From Ceratodon purpureus (taxonomy: Eukaryota; Streptophyta; Bryopsida; Pseudoditrichales; Ditrichaceae), in assembly GCA_014871385.1 (NCBI GenBank), contig CM026433.1, positions 5,467,585-5,531,584 of the forward strand: DNA of 64,000 nt, given 5' to 3'. The notes beneath the pieces were generated by a model. It was given only the letters and a program-made list of their open reading frames with translations, made no database searches and had not been told where the DNA came from. Made by a program: the position numbers and the translations under genes. Positions 10,417 to 21,610 of the stretch are shown here, in pieces (within the stretch, counting starts at the first letter, position 1; each line of letters begins with the position of its first letter).

Positions 10417-13394
10417 TCAGGCCACGTAATCGCTGTCGTCCTTCACTTCGGCCCCACTAGGACCGGAAGAATCGTATTCGTCATCGCCATCGCTCTCGCG
10501 TACCTTCTTCACCCTCGCCTTAGTCTTCTTCTTTGACTCGAATGGATTCAGGAATTTCTTTGGGCCATTCGGGTCATCCAAAGGAGTTTTTGGCTTTCCA
10601 GGATTGAAAGCCAACACCTTCTGAGTCTTGTCTACAGCCTTTCGCTTGGACGTGGCTCTAGCAGGGGGTTTCTCAGGAAATATGTCCGGTTTTCCCAAAG
10701 CCAACTTCGGCCCAAAGAGATGCCCAATTGGAAGTCCGTCATCAGTAGAGAGGATGCCCGGGTCCGCTTGTCGGGTTCGGACCAATCTCTTCCTACATTT
10801 CTCCGCTACTTCAGCAGCCTTAGCATCTGCCTTCATTTTTTTAGACAACTCAACCAACCTCGTGGACGATTCGAACCCACCAACTTGGACCCTAGTCTTT
10901 GCAGTTCCAAACAATGTCCGAGATGCACCCGATACGGGTACGGGCACATCCTCCTTTGTAGTGGGTGGAACACTGGAACCATATCGTCCTTCAGGCGGTT
11001 GAAGTTTGGAGAAACAACCTTACAAGTATCAATGGTGGGGTCTCCCTCTTTCTTTGGTACGACCAAATCCACGGTAGTATGAGAGGATCCTCCCCGGAGA
11101 ATCTTATCACTGTTTAATAAACCGTCTCCATTCAAAAAAGAAGCAAGATGAATCGTATCCTCCTCGTTGGTACCTTCTTCTTCGACATCATCATACTCGA
11201 AAGCACGCTCCATCGGCGCAGGAGAACAACGGGATTTTCCTTTCGGAGACACCTCGAGGTCGTCGACTGGGGCCTCAATGGGGGGGTCCATTGATAGATC
11301 GTCGAAGGGTAGATCAACATCAGACTCACTAGAGTAGTCAACGTCCTCGGTTTCCACGGCCTTCGGATCCTCCTTCCCCTCCAACTCCCCGTAGAACCTG
11401 CCTAAGGCACTCAACTTGGACTGGGAAATTATCTTGGAATTTGTATACACAAACACGAGGTCATTAGCCCTCTCCGGAAGTAAACGGTTTCGCTTCCTAT
11501 CGTGGACAAAGGAGTAGCTACTCCAATTCCGCTCGCATGAAGAAGAAGACAGGGGCTGAGCTAAAATCCTTTTTGCAATTGGGGAAATGAATTTACCAGC
11601 GGATCCGTATATATTCCACCAACCAGAAGGCGGCAGTTGTGACTTAGAGGAGTCACGTACGTCACGAAACGGAGGATAAGCTTCACGAAATGCAAAGAAC
11701 TCTTCTATGACCACTTCCTTCAGTGTCGGAGGAGCCATCGACAACAAGACCTCCTTCGCCGATGCCATCGCATCAGTATCATTGTGAAGGTCCTCATCGT
11801 CAATAAGATAAGGGTTTAGAAGCGCAGCAGCACACTGTAAGGGTGATTTAATCATGGCTTTACGCTCATAAAATGAGTCCTCGCAATATCAGCATTGTCA
11901 GAGTCTAATTTGAAGGGCTCATGGCGTAAAGAGAGGACATGCTTCTCAAGGTTGCGGAGAACGACGTAGGCTTTACCCAATGCCGATTCCTTCGCATCAA
12001 ACTCTCGTAGGGCATATACAATGGGACTCGTCATCCACTTGAAGTTTGCACATTGCTCCCAGAAAACGTCATCCAAGACAACCCTCTTAACATCGCGTGA
12101 GATCTTCGCTTTGTCACGGGCAGATAAGGTCTTCTTCGTTTCGTAGTTTCTCCAGTCAGGATCCACAACGCTCTGCTCCAATGCTCCTCGAACCTTCAAT
12201 AAACGCGAAATCATAATGTAGTGCGATGCAAACCTAGTCTGACCAGGCATCAGCAAGCTAAGTTTTGCCTCGTGCTTTCGAAATACCGAGAGTGGCATTT
12301 GCCTTATCTTTATGAACTTAACCAAGTTCTTAGCCCGATCTAGGAGCTCCTTCACCCACTTCATCTTACTCCAATCCTCCAACAAAAGGTCCATCGCATG
12401 GGCAGCACATCCTTGGACAAATATGGATGGATAGAGTGCTTGGACCAACTTTCCGGCATTAAGCATCACCGGAGCATTATCGTAGCATACTTGAATGATG
12501 TTCTGTTCTCCAACTTGTTGGATAAACTTCTCAATGACGGTCGCTACGAAAACGGCATCCTTCTCTTTCCCACTCGTGTCAACAGCTCCCAAGAATAACT
12601 CACCAGCAGGAGTTTATTAGAGGGCGACTGCTTACAGAAGTCCACCCATCCAGGGCCAACGTTCCCCCGTACTTCCTAACACTTGAAAAAATCCTATCAT
12701 TCAAGGAAGTCTCCAAATCAGTCCTTGCTTGGGCTAGTAAATTTGTTCGGAGATGGTGGAAAGATGGAGGTGTGTATGATCTCTTCATGTTGGACGTCTT
12801 CAACACCGCGTCCTTGAAAGAGGCACTCCGAGCCACGTTAAACGAGATACTGTTCTCGTAAAAACATGTGGCCCATGCTTTGTCGCATTCCCGCCTCTGA
12901 GTCTCTTCGAAGCCCTCTTGAAGGGTAGATTGCCTCTTTGCCTTCAAAGGAGGAAACGGTCCACTACCTTCCCCCGGAAGAGTGGAAATGAAAGGTACAC
13001 CCTCACCAAATAAAACGGGTTCATTCTTCGGAGTTGATACCCGGGATCCAGCACATGAGTCCACATCCATGGGAGTGTTCACTCTCGGGGATATATTGCC
13101 ACGAGTCACGGGGGAAGTACTCTGCTCCGACATGAATATTCTGGAATCGTTGGGGAATTTTCCACCGCAATTCTTGAACAAGGACAGTATAGCCGGTGAC
13201 AAATTAGTGCAACGACCTACTCCACTAGTCCGTAGCCCTAGAACTTTGTCATAGCCCAAATGACTGAGCATCCGCTCAATCCTCTTTGCGAAAGTGTTCT
13301 TGCATAGCATACATTGAACCATCTCAGTCTTCTTCTTCTCCGCATCGATCATATGGACTTCGGTATACCATGGGGAGTAACTTTTAGACGCCAT
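10417..13394 (-). pseudogene. hAT-family transposase with three frameshifts
   Basis: Four overlapping minus-strand frames (13394-12600, 12592-11852, 11855-10833, 10947-10417) together make one protein of about 990 residues. Order: a BED-like finger (CMLC..H) near the N terminus; the DUF659 start LDGWTSVSSRPLIN; CYDNAPVML; GCAAHAMDLLL; then the hAT dimerisation block with SGWWNIYG and CERNWSSYSF. The D, D and E catalytic residues of hAT enzymes are thus visible. Frameshifts lie near 12620 (RPLIN to TPAGELF), near 11880 (ADI to SFYERKAM) and near 11000. About 300 residues continue past the dimerisation domain as acidic then basic sequence, longer than usual. Start chosen at MASKSY because upstream in-frame sequence has no ATG before a stop. 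TATA at 13599-13606. Confidence 0.8.
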
Positions 13395-13598
13395 TGGTGC
13401 ACTTGATAGATCGCCCGGAAAAACTTCAAAAAATCGGGGTACCACGTCCTCAAGAGAACTAGAGCCTCCGAAGAAGCTCCAATTCAACGCACTTTTGAAC
13501 GCCGCCGTTCACCATGCAACAGATACACACGTATATTAGTGGAACTAGTAGCACATGGAGTACAATTCAGAAGTGTAATGCCAACTTTCAGGAGGGGT

Positions 13599-13606
13599 CT
13601 TTTATA
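13599..13606 (-). promoter_or_regulatory. TATA box of the hAT transposase
   Basis: On the minus strand TATAAAAG lies about 205 bases upstream of the chosen ATG (13394). It sits just inside the right GC-rich array, mirroring the left side of the element. Confidence 0.5.
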
Positions 13607-13649
13607 CTCAACCCATGAAATGCCAAGGGGTAAGCCCTAAAAATCAAGG

Positions 13650-13930
13650 GAGGACGGCCGTCGAGGCCGTAAGTCAAGCGAGGGGCCGTCCGATCATGGA
13701 TTGTCACGGCCGTCGAAGGGGCCGTCGCCGGGGACGGCCCCCCCCTCCGCGGCGACGGCAAGGGGCCGTCGCCGGGGACGGCCCCCCCCCCACCGCGGCG
13801 ACGGCAAGGGGCCGAAGCCGGGGACGGCCCCCCCCTCCGCCGGGACGGCCCCTTCCCGACGCGGCCGACGGCCCCCCCCCCCCCCGCTCCGCGGCGACGG
13901 CCGCACCCTCCCCCGCAACCCCTCCCCCGC
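13650..13930. repeat. Right subterminal GGCCGTC / GGGGACGGCC array
   Basis: Repeated ACGGCC, GGCCGTCGCCGGGGACGG and poly-C runs form a second array matching the left one in word content. Open frames here on both strands are compositional artefacts. The word GGATTGTCACGGCCGTC at about 13694 resembles the element's terminal sequence. Confidence 0.65.
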
Positions 13931-13941
13931 GTAGAAGGTGT

Positions 13942-13963
13942 GGTTTCACCCCGGGGTGAAACC
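13942..13963. repeat. 22-bp perfect palindrome
   Basis: GGTTTCACC CCGG GGTGAAACC reads the same on both strands. It lies between the GC array and the right terminus. GGACGTCC palindromes occur three times just outside it (about 13995-14035). Confidence 0.75.
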
Positions 13964-14044
13964 TATGCGGGTGATTTTTTTTTTCTAAGTCACAGGACGT
14001 CCTCTGGCGCTGGCGGACGTCCGCGGACGTCCCCACGTCCCGAG

Positions 14045-14070
14045 CGTCCCGGACGACCGTGACAACCCTG
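14045..14070 (-). mobile_element. Right terminal inverted repeat candidate of the hAT-like element
   Basis: Read on the minus strand the edge is CAGGGTTGTCACGGTCGTCC, fitting the hAT pattern (CAGGG followed by TGTC). Everything beyond 14070 changes to ordinary base composition. The adjacent octamer GGGTCAGG would be the target duplication, but I could not find it at the left side. Confidence 0.5.
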
Positions 14071-16353
14071 GGGTCAGGTAACGGTATCAATAGCACCATC
14101 ACCAGTTCAGTCGCTCGAAAGATGGCTAAACGGAAGCGCAGCAACCGAAACAGAGCTCTGCTCGGGAGCTTGATGCTTCTGCATCGTCTACTTGCGTAAT
14201 GTCTCTCCACCAAGCAGTTCCCTCGAGAGCTCGAAGCATATTCTGAGAAACACTGTGCTTTAGAAAGGAATCGGTGGAGACACTCTTGGCTCCTTTGCTG
14301 CAAATGAGGAGAAGGTATTTAGACTCTGTCATCATCAGCACGTAAGAGAACAAGAGAAAATACAAGCTAAGGTTGAGGTACCTTAACCCCTAAAGGTGAG
14401 TGAAGCCCAAACCGGGTCAATTTGACTTTGGTCAGGTTCTGAATCACTGTATATAAATTGGATGAAGTTGAATGTTTTTGGCTCATCGCAGAGTTTTTTA
14501 ATACCTTTCTAATGACACCATTCACGCTTCAAAATTCCTCATACTTTGGGAGATATTCATGGTCAAAGTTTAGAAACACTACACGTATGATGCTGAAATG
14601 TGTCCAAAATTGCAGTGTATGCTCATTTATTCCCAAAATCTACCCGAAATAATTCTTTCCCATTTTACAAAGAGATTTTTTTTTTTTTTTTTCAACTTTG
14701 AACATTACGATCTCACAAATGGTGAAGAATACGACCCTAAGATTTGGTACACACATACATGGACAAGTTAGGTACAAGATCTTACGGCTGTACATACTTA
14801 AGTAAGAGTGACTTCTCCATATACAGTTTATGAGGAAAAAAAATTAAGTAAAAATAAAGGAGTTGGTACATTGATGAAGATTGGAGTATACATGCTACTA
14901 GAACGTGAACAAGAGAACACAATTCCAAAAAAAACAAGATTAATATGTACCTCATTTGTATGTAGCCCTTCAAGGTCTTGAAGTACTTTGCACTTTGAAA
15001 AATTGTACAAATTTCAACATCGGCAAATAATTCATGGAAAAATTTGCATTCTCAACCAAAACTAACTTATAAGTTCCCGGGTAAAATATCACCCTATCAA
15101 TGGCCGGTCCAGAAATAGTGTAGGTAGCTTAAGTTCACGGGGTTTAAGATAGACTGTGGAATATCAGTGCGTAAGACAACAAGAGAAAATACAAGAGTTA
15201 CGAGAAGTCTTTGTTGCTGGATCAAGCATGCAGTATTTTATATATGGACCAAGAGAGTGGCAAATGGCAATGCGTTTATTTTCAAATTAAAATAAAGTAG
15301 TTGTGAATCTTTCTAATTAAGCTATATCTAGAACCAGTAATACACCCCCTCTACAGTTAATCTCTTACTAATCACAGGGCACGTGCGGATTGAACAGTTC
15401 CGTAGTAAGTACAGTACCGACACAGGTGTCGCGTACCAGACCATGAATTGAGAATCATGCAGATTCCAGACGCTCGAAAGGCAGAAGTTCGTTCTAATTT
15501 GGAAGGGGCGGAGAGCTGGGTGTGTAGGCTGGCAAGCTCTCATCTACAAGCGTATCTCAGTAGGCTTCCAAGGAATGATTCTTGAATTCTCGCACATCGT
15601 GATGTTAATTTTGCTGCGGGATGATGGATCTATAAGTTTAGTGAAGCCCAATCCCGCCAACTCATCATTTCCAGCTTCCAGAATGCACGAGTCGAAAGCC
15701 ACCAGGAAGCGAATCCCGCCAGTGGCGAAGCCAGGGGGCCCTGCAGTTAAGAACATCGGCAATCCTTTTCCTCTACTACGCATTCTCGGTGTTGGTCCAA
15801 AATTAAGGCTTTTACAAACCCGCTTTTGCATGACAATCAAATTTAGCTGAGGGTTCAAGCTTACATACTTCGGTGACATCGATGCAGTCGAGCGGCAGAT
15901 CGTAAACATAGAGCATTCACAGTACCGTACCGGTATAAGTCCAAATCATCATTTCCTCTATCGAAAAATTTAAACTTCTAGCGAGATCACACACTTGGGT
16001 GGAAACCACTAGTCGATGTTCACTGGTTAAATTCTTTCTCTTTTATTCTAAGAAGGGTTCTGCATCACTAGTTAAATTCTTTCTCTATTGTTCCCGCACA
16101 TTAGGTCGGTGATAAGTGGTCAACCACTATATCTGGATCTGGAACTCGGCGATGCGAGACCTAGCTGCGGGGGAAATATGGAAGCGAATCCAGCGAATTC
16201 TGCCTTAACAATGTATTTTCTTGCACGTGATTAATACATTAATCCATTGACTTCAAGAAAAATATGGTACCAGCGGGGATCGATATGATAGGAAAAAAAC
16301 GTGTCAATTGCAAAGAAGGAAACAACGTGCTCGAAGGTTTTTTTAGCTGATCA
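14071..16353. other. Intergenic region with old repeat fragments
   Basis: No convincing gene. About 14690-14790 matches, in inverse orientation, a repeat at about 35465-35565 (shared words ACGATCTCACAAATGGT and CAACTTTGAAC). About 14935-15062 is a diverged inverse copy of the MITE seen at 29705 and 30519. TTAACCCCTAAAG, also the end motif of the element at 52778, occurs at 14381. CACTnGTTAAATTCTTTCTCT is duplicated at about 16020 and 16065. Confidence 0.5.
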
Positions 16354-16360
16354 GACATTT

Positions 16361-16370
16361 GTATATAAAC
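16361..16370 (+). promoter_or_regulatory. TATA box of the Stig1-repeat gene
   Basis: GTATATAAAC lies about 90 bases upstream of ATG 16454, leaving a leader of about 60 bases. Confidence 0.6.
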
Positions 16371-16453
16371 CCTAAAACTAGTGTAATTCAATACCACTAC
16401 ATTGGTCACTCTCGCTTGTAGTACTGTATTGTCAAGCGATTGAAGCCACAGTC

Positions 16454-18323
16454 ATGGCTTTCTCTCCTTCTCCAGCAGTGCAGCTTCTTCTCTTACTTTC
16501 GAGCCTGGCCCTAGCTGGTAAGTGTTACACACTCACACCGTGTACAGGGTCATGCATGAACAACTGTTACTCTCTCATTTGTTGAATGCTACATACAATG
16601 ACAAAATATCATGATCTTGCCTGGACTGACATTCCTAGATTCATACTGAGCTCAGCTCTCATGAACTTACGGGAGTATAACCTGGAGTGCGTGTTTAACG
16701 ATCATTGATTGATTGCATGGCACAGGACTAGCAGAAGGCTCGATTGCTTCAAATGGGGTGTGCAGTGCTTTCACCAAGAAGAATACCTGCGGTGCCCAGA
16801 GCAGCTGTTGTTGGAGGGCCGGGTACGGGCCATGTCGAAGTGTGAGCAAGGCAACCGATAAGTTCAACTGCGGGAGCTGCGGGAAGGTGTGCAAAGCGAA
16901 AGAATATTGCTGCAACGGTCTGTGCACAACCGCTCTCTACGACAACAACAACTGCGGTAATTGCGGCAACAAGTGCACGGGTGGACAGGTCTGCATTGCC
17001 CGATCTTGCAAGTGCTCGTGCGAGAAAGGAAAGTATCAGTGCTGGACCGGCACTAAGTGCGTGAAATGGAGTGGAGACCATTCCAGCGACAGGAACAACT
17101 GTGGTACCTGCGGTCACGTTTGCGCTGCCGGACTTACATGTTGCAGTGGCAGGTGCATCGACACCACCAGTGACCTGAACAACTGCGGTTCCTGTGGAAA
17201 GAAGGTCCCATCGGGATCCACCTGCTGCAAGGGAGTCGCTTCTTACACCTCCAGCGATGCCAAGAACTGCGCCGCTTGTGGAAACAAATGCCCTGCAGGA
17301 ACAATATGCTGCGGTGGGAGCTGCACCGACACCTCCAGCGACGTGAAGAACTGCGGTTCCTGTGGCAACGATCTTGCTTTGGGGTCCAGCTGTTGCACAG
17401 GAATCTCCGCTGACACCTCTAGCGATGTGAACAACTGCGGCACTTGTGGAAACAAATGCTCTGCAGGATCAACGTGCTGCAGTGGGAGCTGCGTCGACAC
17501 CTCAAGGGATGTGGAGAACTGCGGCTCTTGTGGCAACCAGCTTGCTTTGGGATCCAGCTGCTGTACGGGAATCTCCAGTGACACCTCTAGCGATGTGAAC
17601 AACTGCGGCTCCTGTGGAAACAAATGCTCTGCAGGATCAACATGCTGCAGTGGGAACTGCATCGACACCTCCAGCGATGTGAACAACTGCGGCGCCTGTG
17701 GAAACCAATGCTCGGCAGGATCAAAATGCTGCAGTGGGAGCTGCACCGACACGGCATCGGATTCGAAGAATTGCGGTTCTTGTGGCAACCAGTGCCCGTC
17801 GCCTCTGGACTGCGTGAACGGAGGAAATGATTGTGGCCTATTCTTTCCAGCTGTTGATACGCCTCAACCTCTTTCTTGGAAGTCGGTCTTTGAGCTTCCA
17901 GAGCCTGGTCGTGGCTACATTCAGTGCACAGCAAAAGCCATCACCGATGTGCACGTTCACTTCAGTCCAGTGCCCCGTGATCCAACAGATCAACCTTGGT
18001 TGGGAATTTACGTTGGCGGAAACTCAAATCGGGAATCCGCCATCGTTCATGTCAGAGCCGATCAGAGTTGGTATCGAGACTACCACTGGGGGTTGCAGTT
18101 GGAGAATTCTGGCGGTCTGAACGATCTGTGGTTCTCGGTGGACAGGTGGACAAAGACAGTGCAGGCCGGGACAGGAGTGCGAGGGACTCCGAGCTCGAGG
18201 ATCATCATGAGCTGGGTCGACCCAGATTTCGTTGCCAACATTCAGTACATTGCACTCGGGAGTTTCTTATTTGATACAACTTACACTAACATAGCTGTGC
18301 ACCCCTTGGAAGCTGTTGATTGA
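16454..18323 (+). CDS. Secreted Stig1-repeat protein with C-terminal FAMeT-like domain
   Basis: Two exons, 16454-16517 and 16726-18323, joined at GT/AG with matching phase, give 553 residues. Exon 1 is essentially a signal peptide with a Leu-rich core ending near ALAGLAEG. The middle holds eleven NCGxCG motifs in about 25-35-residue repeats of the type CC-x-G-x-C-x-D-TSSD-x-NNCG-x-CG, the hallmark of Stig1-family extracellular proteins. Some units (NDLALGSS, NQLALGSS) lack one cysteine pair and alternate with full units, pointing to duplication of a two-unit block. From about residue 406 a 148-residue domain with IYVGGNSNRES and a Trp-rich strand pattern resembles the farnesoic-acid-O-methyltransferase (FAMeT) domain, better viewed as a ligand-binding beta domain than an enzyme. 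Likely apoplastic. Neighbours are unrelated. High confidence as a gene, moderate for FAMeT. Confidence 0.88.
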
Positions 18324-19790
18324 TACAACTTAGAGCATCCCCAGTGGTGCCTGAACTGTAAGCCTTTAAATGAACAGTAATGAACGGTTACAGTAGGGTT
18401 CCAGCTTGAGTCGAATTCTGATCGACCTGTAATGTAAACCTGTAACTGATTTCTTTATTTCCTGTTCTGTATATCTTTCCGGTGTCCCAACGACCTGTTC
18501 TTGTTGTTCTTGTTGTCCGGAATTCGGCGTTGAACAATGTCGGTTTTCACGGGATGGGACGATTTACGAGCATAAACTGCTCAACGACGACGCAAGCCCC
18601 GCATTGCCCGACTACATCATCACTATGCGGGACGTCTAGGCTCGTGATGGCGTGTTGGTGCTCGCAAAACAACCGCCTCATGACATCATGTCCACTGCTT
18701 CTGTTTGTTAATAACCTGACAAGGGTTTAGCTTCGTTGGGTTGCTGTGCTCGAGTGTTGGACAGACTGATTACGTGAATTAGTTGCTGTAATCCAATCGA
18801 GTCTAGCACCCAATTGGAGGCCTTCCAAGTCAGCGGCGAAGACGCTTGCAAGCCCTGAAAACGAATCTTCAGAAGAACATTCACTACATGTTCTATCATG
18901 AAGATAAGATGTAACGATTGAAATGAAGCGTGTATCTGCTTGCAATGAGAGCGAAGACAGACCTGGATCACTGCTGAGCTCACGATGAATAAGATCATGC
19001 GAGCCTAACGAGCAGCACTCGACACATTCACATGTCCAACAAAGCATTCAGTATGACTCGAAGCTAGTGCCAAAACAACCAAGTTACGGCATCGCCTCAC
19101 AAATCAATTGAAGGCAGAGTTCCTGACATGCAGAAATCTCAGCCAATGGGCGGATGTTCCACAGATGCAGTGATCAACTGATCCAAGCTTCTAAGAATAG
19201 TTGGTAATATACATTCCATGATTGTTCATGTAACCTTAAATTCTAATCACCCTTTCTGTGCACGCATCTGTCGATGGTTGACTGGTGAAGGTCACTATGA
19301 TCTCTCTACTGTGACCTCGGAAGAAATCCTTGTAGCTCATCTACTTCGATATCTCACTATATGGAGAATGGTTTGAAGTTCTATCCTCGAATGTACATAC
19401 CCTGGATTCGACGACTGGGTCACTTGGATCGCAGAATTGCACATGGATGCACCACCAGCGTCTGTGGAGGAAATTGTTAGTACCGACTCTACATTGGAAG
19501 CATTGTCATTGGTTGTCATAAGTTGATTCTTGCTCAGGATGGCGCTTGTCATGAAGAATAGCGATAATGATGCATCTCTGATCATGTTGCAAATGTATGT
19601 GCAGTTACGGCAATCGGAGGGGTCTGGCATGATCAACCTCTCAGAGATGACCATGCATCAATTACTCTACAAAGAATTTGCGGTATGGTTAGTGCCGAAA
19701 GGGAGCTTGTCAAAGAATGAATGGTGTGTAAGAGAAACCGCACCTCCTTATGAAAGGACGAGGTTACGGATTGTTCACTTAAAACTTAAA
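18324..19790. other. Intergenic, MITE-like end after the Stig1 gene
   Basis: Right after the stop, GAGCATCCCCAGTGG at about 18333 matches the end motif of the small repeat at 27838-28014 and is a common MITE terminus. Short open frames on both strands beyond it show no recognisable domain or splice pattern. Confidence 0.4.
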
Positions 19791-19794
19791 AGGT

Positions 19795-20112
19795 GGCATT
19801 CCAAAAAGTCGATTGCAACAAGAATGGGGAGCCCTCCTGTTGTTGCAGCTGCATTCCTGTATTCACGTGAGAGAACTCAACCTTGACGGGCTGGATCGGC
19901 TCCGTCATCTAGAGCTCATCGAGCTGAAGAATCTAGAACAACTTCTCTTCTCACGAGAGAATGATTCCTTACGTTTTATGTGGCTGTTGGGTCTGGATTC
20001 TCTGAAGCAGCTGCCTGATTTCAGATCCACTTGCATCTTCCTGCAAGCAATTGTCGTCACAAGCTGCTTCAATTTGACAGCGCCGCTCAGAGTCGAGGGG
20101 TGCTCGGATTAG
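19795..20112 (+). pseudogene. LRR fragment of an NLR-type resistance gene
   Basis: Translation of the frame ending at TAG 20110-20112 gives leucine-rich-repeat-like lines: HVRELNLDGLDRLRHLELIE, then LKNLEQL, then LDSLKQLPDF. The spacing is typical of the C-terminal LRRs of plant NB-LRR (NLR) proteins. The frame opens without a start; upstream sequence (19530-19790) is in a different frame and shows no NB-ARC motif (no P-loop, no GLPL). It is therefore a truncated, frameshifted relic. An LRR from another receptor class cannot be excluded. Confidence 0.45.
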
Positions 20113-20756
20113 CCCACAAGAATATTTTAACTGCTGCAATAAATACTTCGAAATATCTAAAAGAACAAGGATTTATTTTATGACACGACTCCTGTTAGGT
20201 AACTCTTGTTTAACATTGATTTCTGTACCTCAATTTCAAAACTTAGAATCAATTTCTTCATTCGTGCTTTTGCAAATATGTTGAGAAAGTTATGAAACTT
20301 CTGACTCATGCTTCATTGAGAATTTACAAGAGCTGAGCGATTCAAATACTCAATAAGAAATCGAATCATATATAGCTGCTGCATTTTGTTCTCGCAACTC
20401 CCTCTCAGACGTGATGTGGAACCTGACCTGCGGAGTTGAACCTGACCTGAAATTTGATGTTACAGATGTTCTTGCCGTATTCCCGTTTATACGCTCGAAT
20501 ATAGCCAGATCCCTAATGAGCTCTGGATGTCTCTAGCTGTCTTGGGAGTTGATGCACTTCCATAAAACCCCAAAATGCACGCTTGATGGCCAGCAAAGCA
20601 CAAAATCTGTGAGGATGACTGCACATGGTGGCATCTCAGTAGTGGAGAGTCCTTTCTAAAGCCACGAATCCAAAGCATTGCTTCTTATCCAGAATGAGAA
20701 CCAGTGGCTCAGGGCAATGAGAACACAGTTTAAGAGTGGATAGGCAAGTACCTGTT
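20113..20756. other. Intergenic, nothing recognised
   Basis: AT-rich spacer; a minus-strand open frame at 20487-20678 has no recognisable motif. Confidence 0.4.
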
Positions 20757-21610
20757 CATGGCCACCAGCTCTGTGCCCAATATCCGATCTCTGTGTGAAA
20801 TTCACTGCTTGCCCAGCATCAGTTGTTTGTGCAATTTGAGAACCTCCCGCCCCTTCTGTCAAGGTAACGTTACCCAACCGCGTGTTCAAATCGGCATGCA
20901 TCATTCCATTTGCTTCTTCCAGCAACCGTTGAATCTCCTCCACAACTGCGCGTGCTGGATTCAGAACAAGAAGGGGCAAGTCAAGGAAAGGCTTGTATGA
21001 GTTCACATATCCGAAAAGCCTCTTTCCAGGTAAACCCTAAAAATGGATTACAGTAGTATTATACTTGATTTCTTCAGTAGCCATTTCAAATCATTGTCGC
21101 AGTTGCTCAAAAAAGCAGGATGTTGGTCATCGCCATCCACCAATTTGACGATAGCAGGTTGCATTTACAACAATTTCTTAAGAGAATGCTATACAGTAGA
21201 ATCACATTTCACAGTGACTGGGAAAGAGGGAACCGGAGCATACCTTGCTGGACATGGGTTTGGAGGTCCTTAAGTGCATTGTCCACTGTCGGTTCTTCAC
21301 AGCACAAGCAGCAAAGACTCATCAATACAAGGTGTACGTGAAGCAAACAAGCCGAAAGCAAACCTAGAAAGTTAGCATGCGCAAGTGCTGAAGAAACGTC
21401 AGCAAGTAAAGCTGAGATGAGCACTTACACTTGACGACCACTGCGTGATCGGTGTGAGAATGACGATATCCTGCCTCTTGATATGTTATCAGGCGGTCGC
21501 TAGGATCACTTGCCAGTATTTGTGCCAACACGGTTGAGTTGCTAAGAGGCGATCTACGAAACATTTCTGCACCCAACAATCAGCATTGTTTTCTCCATAA
21601 GACTTAGAAA
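20757..21610 (-). other. Exon-like blocks of an unrecognised minus-strand gene
   Basis: Three blocks have coding character and plausible splice signals on the minus strand. They are about 21562-21425 (MFRRSPLSNSTVLAQ.., donor GTAAGT), about 21285-21232 (DNALKDLQTHVQQ, donor GTATGC) and about 21020-20757 (NSYKPFLDLPLLVLNPARAV.., donor GTACTT). I could not make the phase of the last junction agree, so the model is incomplete or the gene is broken. It may be a downstream part of the minus-strand gene starting at 25103, or separate. Function unknown. Confidence 0.3.

Larger units (their letters stand above)
6010..14070. mobile_element. Large hAT-like element with two convergent genes
   Basis: Two genes face each other: a coiled-coil RING-H2 ORF (6780-9950, +) and a hAT transposase (13394-10417, -). 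Outside each lies a GC-rich array of GGCCGTC words (6010-6545 and 13650-13930), and each array adjoins a TATA box firing inward. The right edge, read on the minus strand from 14070, begins CAGGGTTGTCACGGTCGTCC, a typical hAT terminus. A matching left terminus and an 8-bp target duplication were not found, so the left end may be truncated or may lie elsewhere. That both genes belong to one element is inferred from this symmetry. Both are mutated, so this copy is not autonomous. Confidence 0.6.

Noticed and set aside
13615-14303. Open frames on both strands at the right array
   Set aside because: Same compositional artefact; they cross the probable element end.
15544-15909. Minus-strand 121-codon frame
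   Set aside because: No motif, no splice context and no neighbour support.
17243-17788. Minus-strand frame within the Stig1 repeats
   Set aside because: Antisense of a repetitive Cys-rich coding region, repeated for that reason only.
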